Shown here piece after piece: positions 48,454-55,596 of a stretch of DNA of 64,000 nt. The DNA comes from Actinacidiphila glaucinigra. Its GTDB lineage: Bacteria; Actinomycetota; Actinomycetes; Streptomycetales; Streptomycetaceae. The stretch lies in assembly GCF_900188405.1 (NCBI RefSeq), contig NZ_FZOF01000024.1:78875-142874 (forward strand). Direction: 5' to 3'. The position numbers and the translations under genes were made by a program. Numbering within the stretch: the stretch's first letter is position 1; each line of letters opens with the position of its first letter. A model generated the notes under the pieces. The model saw nothing but the letters and a program-made list of their open reading frames with translations, did not search any database and was not told the DNA's origin.

Positions 48454-48474
48454 GGCGGGCGGGACTCGCCCGCC
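48454..48474 (+). terminator. Terminator after the LacI gene
   Basis: GGCGGGCG (48454-48461) pairs perfectly with CGCCCGCC (48467-48474), with a 5-base loop, 16 bases after the stop. Confidence 0.65.
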
Positions 48475-48562
48475 CGGTCGGCGGCCTGGCTACGGGCCGT
48501 ATAAGCCTCGACCCTGACCTGCGGCTTCGTTCTTTATATCGGGCATACGGAACTCTGCCCCG

Positions 48563-48595
48563 GTTCTCAGGCCGTGCTCAGGAAGCTCTCATGTT
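48563..48595 (+). promoter_or_regulatory. Three 11-base direct repeats upstream of the HtrA-like gene
   Basis: GTTCTCAGGCC (48563-48573), GTGCTCAGGAA (48574-48584) and GCTCTCATGTT (48585-48595), all fitting GnnCTCA plus four bases. Contiguous 11-base repeats are typical sites for OmpR-family regulators. One such regulator is encoded 1.3 kb downstream. A degenerate further unit (GAACTCTGCCC) lies at 48550-48560. Confidence 0.65.
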
Positions 48596-48615
48596 CGGTG
48601 AGCACAGTCATAGGC

Positions 48616-49650
48616 ATGAACGAAGACGCCCGTCGCAACGACGCCCACGACCCGCAGCAGCCGCAGCAGTCCACCGGCGCCGGCGGGTACCCGCCCCGGC
48701 CGCCGTACGAGCCGCACCTCCCGTACGGCCACCCGGCGCCCTACGCCTCGCACCCCCAGCCGGCGGCGCAGGCGCAGCCCCGTACGCGCCGCCCGGTGGC
48801 CCTGGTCGCCTCCGTGGCGCTGGTGTCCGCGCTGATCGGCGGTGGGACGGCCGCCCTGGTGGGGCGGGCGACCACCTCGCCGGCCGCGGCGGGCACCTCG
48901 ACGAAGGTGATCGGCACCAGCAGTTCGGGCGACACCGGTGTCGCGGCCGTGGCCGCCGCCGTCAGCCCGAGCATCGTGGAGATCAGCGCGACGTCCGGCG
49001 CCGGGGAGTCGACCGGTTCGGGTGTGGTCGTCACCGGCGACGGTGAGATCGTCACCAACAACCACGTCGTCTCCGGAGCCGACACGGTCAAGGTGACCTT
49101 CAGCTCCGGCAAGACGGTCACCGGCAGCGTCGTCGGCACCGACGGCGGCAAGGACCTCGCGCTGGTGAAGGCCGAGGGCGTGAGCGGCCTGCCGGTCGCG
49201 TCGCTGGGCGACTCCAGCCGGGTCACGGTCGGCGACCAGGTCGTCGCCATCGGCTCCCCCGAGGGCCTGACCGGCACCGTCACCAGCGGGATCGTCTCCG
49301 CGCTCGACCGCGACGTCACCGTCTCCACCGGCCAGAGCCAGGGACAGCGGCCCGGCGGCGGGCCCGGCCGGTGGCCGTTCGAGTTCGGCGGCGGCCAGTA
49401 CAACGGCGACGTCGGCTCGTCCACGACCACGTACAAGGCGATCCAGACCGACGCCTCGCTCAACCCCGGCAACTCCGGTGGCGCCCTGATCAACATGAGC
49501 GGCCAGATCATCGGCATCAACTCGGCCATGTACTCCGCCGCTTCCTCCTCCTCCGGCCAGGCGGGCAGCGTCGGTCTCGGCTTCGCCATCCCGGTCAACA
49601 CCCTCAAGGCAGACCTCGACACCCTGCGCAACGGCGGCAGCGACAGCTGA
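48616..49650 (+). CDS. HtrA-type serine protease without a PDZ domain
   Basis: Envelope quality-control protease. 344 residues from the ATG at 48616. The disordered Gln/Pro-rich cytoplasmic start (1-58) is followed by one membrane helix (about 59-82), so the protease faces outward. The trypsin-like domain keeps the full triad: His150 in TNNHVV, Asp180 in GKDLALVK and Ser287 in NPGNSGGAL. The protein stops about 55 residues after the Ser, so the PDZ domain of classic HtrA is missing. It is next to a two-component system like CssRS of S. lividans, which controls HtrA genes in secretion stress. Confidence 0.93.
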   Translation: MNEDARRNDAHDPQQPQQSTGAGGYPPRPPYEPHLPYGHPAPYASHPQPAAQAQPRTRRPVALVASVALVSALIGGGTAALVGRATTSPAAAGTSTKVIGTSSSGDTGVAAVAAAVSPSIVEISATSGAGESTGSGVVVTGDGEIVTNNHVVSGADTVKVTFSSGKTVTGSVVGTDGGKDLALVKAEGVSGLPVASLGDSSRVTVGDQVVAIGSPEGLTGTVTSGIVSALDRDVTVSTGQSQGQRPGGGPGRWPFEFGGGQYNGDVGSSTTTYKAIQTDASLNPGNSGGALINMSGQIIGINSAMYSAASSSSGQAGSVGLGFAIPVNTLKADLDTLRNGGSDS

Positions 49651-49679
49651 CCGCACCGCATCGAAGGGATGTGGCGACC

Positions 49680-49865
49680 ATGAACGTCTTCCTCAGCACC
49701 TCCCTCCACCCCGCGACCGTCCCGTCCGGCCCCGCCGACCGCGCGCTCATCCCGTACCGGGAGCCGGCCGCCCGCGAGCCCGAGATCGCGACCACCCGCC
49801 GCTACGCCCGCCGCTACGCCCGCCGGGCGATTGCGGCCCACCGCCTCGCCGCCGTGCGAGGCTAA
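49680..49865 (+). CDS. Small Arg-rich protein between the protease and its regulator
   Basis: 61 residues from the ATG at 49680, with GAAGGGATG 8 bases or more upstream. Sequence: MNVFLSTSLHPATVPSGPAD, then a Pro/Glu-rich stretch and an Arg-rich C-terminus with a duplicated RYAR encoded by a 12-base tandem repeat (CGCTACGCCCGC twice). No membrane helix. It might be translated with the protease. Support is limited to position, start signals and codon use. Confidence 0.5.
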   Translation: MNVFLSTSLHPATVPSGPADRALIPYREPAAREPEIATTRRYARRYARRAIAAHRLAAVRG

Positions 49866-49936
49866 GAACCGGAGCACCCCGCCGCACCCCGGCGGCACCC
49901 ACCGCCCCCGACCCTCATCCCGCGAGGTGGAAGACC

Positions 49937-50674
49937 ATGAGCCCCGGCGAGAACGACGAGGCCCCCGCCCGCATCCTGATCGTGGACGACGAGCCCGCGG
50001 TCCGCGAAGCACTCAGGCGCAGCCTCGCCTTCGAGGGATACGAGACCGAGCTGGCGGAGGACGGCCTGGCCGCCCTGGACCAGGTCGCCTCCTACCGGCC
50101 CGACGCGATCGTCCTCGACGTCCTCATGCCGCGCATGGACGGCCTCACCGCCGCCCGCAGGCTCCGGTCCGGCGGCACCACCACCCCGATCCTCATGCTC
50201 ACCGCCCGCGACACCGTCGGCGACCGGGTCACCGGTCTCGACGCCGGCGCCGACGACTACCTCGTCAAGCCCTTCGAGCTCGACGAACTGCTGGCCCGGC
50301 TGCGGGCGCTGCTGCGGCGCAGCGCGTACGCGGCGCTGCCGGGCGCCGACACCGGCGAGGAGAGCGCGCTGTCCTTCGCGGACCTGCGGATGGACACCTC
50401 GACCCGCGAGGTCACCCGGGCCGGCGTGCCGGTCGAGCTGACCCGCACCGAGTACACCCTGCTGGAGATGTTCCTCGCGCACCCGCGCCAGGTGCTCACC
50501 CGGGAGCAGATCCTCAAGGCGGTCTGGGGCTTCGACTTCGAGCCGAGCTCCAACTCCCTGGACGTGTACGTGATGTACCTGCGGCGCAAGACCGAGGCCG
50601 GCGGCATGCCCCGGCTGGTCCACACCGTGCGGGGCGTCGGCTACGTGCTGCGCTCCGCGGAAGGCAAGGGCTGA
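49937..50674 (+). CDS. OmpR-family response regulator (CssR-like)
   Basis: 245 residues, ATG start. Receiver: ILIVDDEPAVREAL (acidic pair near 17-18), phospho-acceptor D61 in IVLDVLMPRMDG, Thr and Lys in LTARDT and YLVKPFE. Winged helix with LTRTEYTLLEMFLAHPRQVLTREQI, NSLDVYVMYLRRK and GVGYVLRSA. Its stop overlaps the kinase start by one base (TGATG). Position next to the HtrA gene matches the S. lividans/S. coelicolor secretion-stress system CssRS (SCO4155/4156 by memory). Confidence 0.92.
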   Translation: MSPGENDEAPARILIVDDEPAVREALRRSLAFEGYETELAEDGLAALDQVASYRPDAIVLDVLMPRMDGLTAARRLRSGGTTTPILMLTARDTVGDRVTGLDAGADDYLVKPFELDELLARLRALLRRSAYAALPGADTGEESALSFADLRMDTSTREVTRAGVPVELTRTEYTLLEMFLAHPRQVLTREQILKAVWGFDFEPSSNSLDVYVMYLRRKTEAGGMPRLVHTVRGVGYVLRSAEGKG

Positions 50675-52125
50675 TGCCGCGCATCCCGCGCTTCCGTTCC
50701 CTGCCGCTGCGCTCCCGGCTGGCGATCCTCACCGCGGCCGCCGTGGCGGTCGCCGTGGCCGGGTGCGCGCTGGCCTGCTGGTTCATCGTGCGGGCGCAGC
50801 TGAACCAGCGTCTGGACGACGCACTGCACGACGCCTCGACCGGCGGTGGACACGCGGCGACCGAGGTGCTGCGGCTGCGCGGCTGCCTGAGCGAGCCGGA
50901 CACCAACACCGACGACTGGCGGGTCGTCGCCAATCCCTACCGCGCCTCCATGCAGCTCGTCACCGTCAACGGCACGTCGTGCTGGGTGCTCGGAGACCAG
51001 ACGCTCCCGGTGACCAAGGCCGATCTGGCCGTCCTGCGGCGGGAGAGCCCGAAGTCGCTGCAGACCGTGACCTCGGCCGACGGCACCGAGATGCGGGTGC
51101 TGACGCAGCAGGCCACCATCGAGTCCCGCGACCAGAAGGTGCCGGTCGCCATCTCCACCGCCCTGCCGCTCAGCGAGGTGACCGGGCCGCTGAACACCCT
51201 CGCCCTGGTCCTCCTGGCGGTCAGCGGCATAGGAGTGCTCGGCGCGAGCGCGGCCGGCCTCGGGGTGGCGCGCGCGGGGCTGAAGCCGGTGGACCGGCTC
51301 ACCGACACCGTGGAGCACGTCGCGCGCACCGAGGACCTGAGCGTCCGCATCCCGGTCGAGGGCCGCGACGAGATCGCCCGGCTGTCGGCGTCCTTCAACT
51401 CCATGACGGCCGCGCTGTCCTCCTCCCGCGAGCTGCAGCAGCAGCTGATCGCGGACGCCGGGCACGAGCTGCGCACCCCGCTCACCTCCCTGCGCACCAA
51501 CATCGAGCTGCTGGAACGCAGCGAGCTGACCGGCCGTGAGCTGCCCCCGGAGGACCGCCGGGAGCTGATGCTGTCGGTGAAGGCGCAGATGGGCGAGCTG
51601 GCGGCGCTGATCGGCGATCTGCAGGAGCTGTCCCGGCCGGACGTGGCGCACGGCGGCGCGCCCTCGCAGACCGTGGCGTTCCACGAGGTCGTGGAGGCCG
51701 CCCTGGAGCGGGCCCGGCGGCGTACCGGCCCCGATCTGAAGATCACCGCCGAGCTGGCGCCTTGGTACCTGCGGGCCGAGCCGTCCGCCCTGGAACGGGC
51801 GGTGATCAACCTCCTGGACAACGCCGTGAAGTTCAGCCCGCCGGCCGGCACGGTCGAGGTGGACCTGCACGGCGGCGAGCTGACGGTCAGGGACCACGGC
51901 CCCGGCATCCCGCCGGAGGACCTGCCGCACGTCTTCGAGCGCTTCTGGCGTTCGGCCTCCGCCCGCAGTCTGCCCGGCTCGGGCCTCGGCCTGTCGATCG
52001 TGGCCCGTACGGTGCAGCAGCTCGGCGGCACCGTCTCGGTGCACCCCGCGCAGGGCGGCGGCACGGTGGCGGTCGTCCGGCTGCCCGGGGCGCGGACCCC
52101 GCCGCCCGAGGCGCCGGAGGCCTGA
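50674..52125 (+). CDS. Sensor histidine kinase (CssS-like)
   Basis: 483 residues from the ATG at 50674. N-terminal membrane helix (about 15-40), an extracytoplasmic sensor domain of about 140 residues with two cysteines (RGCLSEPD and TSCWVLG), a second membrane helix (about 175-200), HAMP (about 200-252), the H-box IADAGHELRTPLTSL, N-box (INLLDNAVKFS), DHGPGIP, FERFWRS and GSGLGLSIVA. The paired extracellular Cys may sense secretion stress or redox state. It ends 14 bases before the convergent lectin-sigma gene. Confidence 0.93.
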   Translation: MPRIPRFRSLPLRSRLAILTAAAVAVAVAGCALACWFIVRAQLNQRLDDALHDASTGGGHAATEVLRLRGCLSEPDTNTDDWRVVANPYRASMQLVTVNGTSCWVLGDQTLPVTKADLAVLRRESPKSLQTVTSADGTEMRVLTQQATIESRDQKVPVAISTALPLSEVTGPLNTLALVLLAVSGIGVLGASAAGLGVARAGLKPVDRLTDTVEHVARTEDLSVRIPVEGRDEIARLSASFNSMTAALSSSRELQQQLIADAGHELRTPLTSLRTNIELLERSELTGRELPPEDRRELMLSVKAQMGELAALIGDLQELSRPDVAHGGAPSQTVAFHEVVEAALERARRRTGPDLKITAELAPWYLRAEPSALERAVINLLDNAVKFSPPAGTVEVDLHGGELTVRDHGPGIPPEDLPHVFERFWRSASARSLPGSGLGLSIVARTVQQLGGTVSVHPAQGGGTVAVVRLPGARTPPPEAPEA

Positions 52126-52138
52126 CCGGGACAGCCCG

Positions 52139-53788
52139 CTACCCGGCGTGCCAGCGCTGCGCGTCGCCGGTGCCGGCGGTGGCGAAGGAGAGGGTGGAGC
52201 CGGGGGCGGTGCCGTCCGGCTCCATCGCGGTGCCGGGGTCGATCCGCGGGCGGACCCGGCCCAGGGAGTCGACCAGGAACTGCAGGTTCGCCGCGTTCCC
52301 GCCCTCGACCGAGGAACAGGCCCAGATGCCCAGGCCCCGGTCGGTGTCGCCGCGCGAGTCCAGGCAGAAGGAGGAGTCCGCCCCGTTGACCAGCAGGCCG
52401 CGGGAGTCCACCCGCCACTGCTGGGAGGCCGAGCCGGAGTCGCAGCCGGCGACGATGACATCGTCGCCCTTGTCGAACTCCTCGTCCCGTACGTCCAGGC
52501 AGAGGCCCGACGCGTCGTTGACGACCTGGGCCCAGTCGCCGCCCGGCACCCTGCGCGGCGGGTCGCCGCCGGGCGTGCGCGTCGGCGGCGCGGGTGAGCG
52601 GGTCGCCGACGCGCTCACGGTGGCGGAGGCGCCGGGCCGGCCGGAGGGACCACGGGTCGCGGTGGGGCTCGGCGTGACGGTCTGCGTGGCGGTCGCGGTG
52701 ACCGTGACCGAGCCTGCCGGCGGCCGGGGCAGCGCTCGGTCGTTGCCGGTCGGGGCGCGGTCGTCGCCCGTCGCGTACACCAGACCGGTGGCCGCGAGGC
52801 CGGCGACGGTGACGAGCAGCAGGGAGACCAGGGGCGAGGGGTAGCGGGTGCGCAGGCTCAGCAGCCGCTCCAGCGGGCCGGGCCGCCGGCGGCGGCGGGA
52901 CGTGGCGGGCGCCGCGGGCGGGGCGGGTGCGGCGGCGGGCAGCGCGGGGGCCGCGCGGGCCGCCAGGTAGGCGGGCCCGGCCCAGCCGAGCAGGGCCGCG
53001 GCGAGCAGCGGCCGGGGGTCGTGTTCGAGGGCGATCAGCGTCTCCAGCGCGCCGGAGCAGCCCTGGCAGTGCGCGAGATGCCGCTCCACGTCCTCGTTCT
53101 GCCGGGCGTCTTCGCGGCGGGCGGCGGCGTCCAGGAGCCGGCCGAAGCCCTTGCACCGGGGATCCTGGCTGCGGTCCAGGTACGTCCGCAGATAGGACTC
53201 GCGCAGCGCGTCCCGGGCCCTGGCGGTCAGATCCGGGAGTTCCGAGGGCCGGTCGCCGGTCCAGCGGGCGACGTCGGAGGCGCTCTCCCGCTCGACGACC
53301 GCGTGCCACAGCACGCCCTGGGTGTGCTGCGGCAGGGCGGCGAAGCCGCCGGCCGGCACCGAGCGTTCGGCCAGGTGCAGCCGCGGGTGGACCGGCAGAC
53401 CCGGAAGGCCGGGAAGGCGCTGCTCGGAGCCGCGGATGTCGTCGATGAAGGCGGCGTAGGCGTCGCCGAGCCGCTCGCGGCGGCTGCCGGCCGCCCAAAC
53501 GGCGGCGGCCTGGTGGACGAGCATCAGCAGCCGGTGCCGCCACGGACCGCGGGGGTCGACGCCCCGGTGCACCTCCTGCCAGGCCAGCGCGAAGGCCTGC
53601 GCGGCGAGTTGGTCGGCGGCGGCCCGGTCGCGGGTGCACAGCCGTGCGTAGCAGGCGACCGCGGGCAGATGGCGGCGGCGCAGTTCCTCGGTCGCCGGAT
53701 AGGCGGTCGGTGCGCCGGCCCGTACCCGCTCGGTGAGGGCGGCGTCGGACAACTCGTCGTCAAGGGGCGCTTGGTGGGTTCTGGACAC
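52139..53788 (-). CDS. Sigma-factor-like domains, zinc finger, membrane helix and ricin-type lectin in one chain
   Basis: 549 residues from the GTG at 53788; longer starts at 53806 and 53848 exist. Residues about 12-95 resemble sigma region 2 (DAALTERVRAGAPTAY, LCTRDRAAADQLAAQAFALAW). About 145-202 resemble region 4 (LPQHTQGVLWHAVVERESASDVA, TARARDALRESYLRTYL). An anti-sigma-like zinc finger follows (HLAHCQGC: His237, Cys241, Cys244). A membrane helix (about 318-338) leads to a Pro/Thr/Ser-rich stalk and a ricin B lectin domain (about 420-549: SGLCLDVRDEEFDKGDDV, SQQWRVDSRG). The lectin would lie outside the cell and the sigma part inside. It could sense carbohydrate directly. I know no studied example. 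Confidence 0.85.
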   Translation of the reverse strand: MSRTHQAPLDDELSDAALTERVRAGAPTAYPATEELRRRHLPAVACYARLCTRDRAAADQLAAQAFALAWQEVHRGVDPRGPWRHRLLMLVHQAAAVWAAGSRRERLGDAYAAFIDDIRGSEQRLPGLPGLPVHPRLHLAERSVPAGGFAALPQHTQGVLWHAVVERESASDVARWTGDRPSELPDLTARARDALRESYLRTYLDRSQDPRCKGFGRLLDAAARREDARQNEDVERHLAHCQGCSGALETLIALEHDPRPLLAAALLGWAGPAYLAARAAPALPAAAPAPPAAPATSRRRRRPGPLERLLSLRTRYPSPLVSLLLVTVAGLAATGLVYATGDDRAPTGNDRALPRPPAGSVTVTATATQTVTPSPTATRGPSGRPGASATVSASATRSPAPPTRTPGGDPPRRVPGGDWAQVVNDASGLCLDVRDEEFDKGDDVIVAGCDSGSASQQWRVDSRGLLVNGADSSFCLDSRGDTDRGLGIWACSSVEGGNAANLQFLVDSLGRVRPRIDPGTAMEPDGTAPGSTLSFATAGTGDAQRWHAG

Positions 53789-53969
53789 AGCGGACCACCC
53801 GGACACATCGATGGGTCTGGAGGGACAGGGCTGCCCATGGTGAAGCACAAGTTACCGGCGAGGAAAGTGTTTCCGCTGGTAACTCCCCCACGACGCACGG
53901 GGTAAGCGCCTTCATCGCACGCGCTGCGGCCGGCGGGTCACCCTGCGCAGGCGGCTCGGCCCCTCCCGC

Positions 53970-55154
53970 TCAGCGGATGACGTGCGGCAGGAAGCGCGCG
54001 TAGGTGTCGGTGACCAGGCCCGCCGACTCGCGGATGCCGAGCCCGGCCGCCTCGTCCGCCACGACCCACGCGCCGAGCACCACATGGTTGCCGTCGAACG
54101 CGGGCAGCGGTGCCAGCTCCTGGTAGCAGCAGGGCTCGTCGGCGCGTGGCGCCGCGGCCTCGCCCGCGCGGTGCACGGTGACGCCGGCGCCCTCGCGGCC
54201 GAGCAGCGGTTTGGCGACCCAGCCGGTGGTCCTGGCCAGTTCGCGCGGCCCGTCGAGGTGGGCGGCGAGGAGGTTGGGGTGGCCCGGGTAGAGCTCCCAC
54301 AGGACGGCCAGGAGCGCCTTGTTGGAGAGCAGCATCTTCCAGGCGGGCTCGATCCAGCAGGTGGTGCCGGTACCGCCGCCGTTGTCCAGGGTGTCCAGGA
54401 CGTGGCCGCCGAAGGGGTCGCCGGCCAGCCATTCCCAGGGGTAGAGCTTGAAGCAGCTGCGGATGAAGCGCAGCCGGTCGTCGACGAAACGGCCCGAGAG
54501 CTCGTCCCAGCCGATCGCCTCCACGGACAGGGCGTGCGTGTCGAGCCCGGCCTGTTCCGCGGTCTCCCGCAGGTAGGCCACCGTCATCAGGTCCTCGCCG
54601 AGCTCGTCGGTCTCGGTGTGCGCGAAGTGCACCGGGCCGGACGGCAGCAGCGGGGCCTGGTGCCGCCACGCGTCGACCAGGCGTTCGTGCAGGGAGTTCC
54701 ACTGGTCGGCGCCGGGGAAGCGGTCCTCCATCCAGAACCACTGGGCACTGGCCGCCTCCACCAGCGAGGTGGGGGTGTCGGCGTTGTACTCCAGCAGCTT
54801 CGCCGGGCCGGTCCCGTCGTAGCGCAGGTCGAAGCGGCCGTAGAGGGAGGGGAGTTCCGCCCGCCGCCGCCAGGACTCGGCGATCCGGCCGGCCAGGCGC
54901 GGGTCGTCGACGCCGAGTTCGGCGAAGCGGTCCTCGGCCACGATGTGCTCCGCGGCGGCGAGGCACATCGCGTGGAGTTCCCCGACGGTCTCCTCCAGCG
55001 CCTCGACCTCGGGGAGCGAGAACTCGTAGTAGCCGCTCTCGTCCCAGTACGGCCGCAGGGAATTGTCGGGATGGCGGGTCAGCGGGTAGACGACCCCCTG
55101 CTCCTCCACGATCCGCTGCCAGCCGGGGCGCGGCTCGACGGCGTGCCGGCGCAT
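53970..55154 (-). CDS. Glutathionylspermidine synthase-like ATP-grasp protein (YgiC-like)
   Basis: 394 residues from the ATG at 55154. ATP-grasp family of GspS/YgiC/YjfC: RFDLRYDGTGPAKLLEYNADTPTSL is the substrate/ATP signature, with SLVEAASAQWFWM, HPNLLAAHLDGPRELART and VAKPLLGREGAGVTVH. It lacks the amidase half of true glutathionylspermidine synthase. Actinomycetes have no glutathione or spermidine conjugates of that kind, so it likely ligates another amine and carboxylate, perhaps on the cell envelope. Its start overlaps the lipoprotein stop by one base, as in ygiBC of E. coli. Confidence 0.9.
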   Translation of the reverse strand: MRRHAVEPRPGWQRIVEEQGVVYPLTRHPDNSLRPYWDESGYYEFSLPEVEALEETVGELHAMCLAAAEHIVAEDRFAELGVDDPRLAGRIAESWRRRAELPSLYGRFDLRYDGTGPAKLLEYNADTPTSLVEAASAQWFWMEDRFPGADQWNSLHERLVDAWRHQAPLLPSGPVHFAHTETDELGEDLMTVAYLRETAEQAGLDTHALSVEAIGWDELSGRFVDDRLRFIRSCFKLYPWEWLAGDPFGGHVLDTLDNGGGTGTTCWIEPAWKMLLSNKALLAVLWELYPGHPNLLAAHLDGPRELARTTGWVAKPLLGREGAGVTVHRAGEAAAPRADEPCCYQELAPLPAFDGNHVVLGAWVVADEAAGLGIRESAGLVTDTYARFLPHVIR

Positions 55155-55450
55155 CAGCCGCCGCCGGACCCGTGGCCCGAGCCGCGGCCGCCGAAGCCTC
55201 CGGTCTTGACCGACGACTTGTCGAAGCTGCCGCCCTTGGCCCTGCCGTGGCTGACGCCGCCGCCGTAGTAGTAGCGGCCCTGGCCGCTGCCGTCGTCGCA
55301 CTTCTCGGGCGGGAGCGTGCGGTAGGTGTCGGGGTCCACGCAGCGCTTGTCGGGTTCGGAGCCGCACGCGGTCAGCGCGGCGGCGAGCACGCCCATGCCG
55401 CCCAGGATCACCGTGCCGGACCTGAACCGCCGTCGCCCCGTAGTCGTCAT
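55154..55450 (-). CDS. Small lipoprotein paired with the ATP-grasp protein (YgiB-like)
   Basis: 98 residues from the ATG at 55450. The signal peptide starts TTTGRRRFRSG and ends at the lipobox LTAC (Cys near 29). The mature part has CVDPDTYRTLPPEKCDDGSG, two Cys likely paired, then a Gly/Ser-rich tail with SVKTGGFGGRGSG. The GGFG tail and the coupling to a YgiC-like enzyme resemble E. coli YgiB (DUF1190). It may be the substrate or anchor of the enzyme. Stop and next start overlap (TGATG). Confidence 0.82.
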   Translation of the reverse strand: MTTTGRRRFRSGTVILGGMGVLAAALTACGSEPDKRCVDPDTYRTLPPEKCDDGSGQGRYYYGGGVSHGRAKGGSFDKSSVKTGGFGGRGSGHGSGGG

Positions 55451-55596
55451 GTCCACAGCGTAGGCAGCGCGGGCGGGCGTCCCGAGGGCGGGGTGGCGGG
55501 GCGGGCAGCCGCGGAACGACGGGGGCGGCCGTCGGTGTCGACGGCCGCCCCCCGGTGCGGTGCCCGGTCGCGGGACCTGCCCGCTCCCGCCGCGTA

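Noticed and set aside
50937..53639. 900-codon minus-strand open frame across the kinase and lectin-sigma genes
   Set aside because: Composition is Arg/Pro/Ala-rich without domains and it lies antisense or out of frame to two well-supported genes. Long stop-free shadows are common at this GC content.
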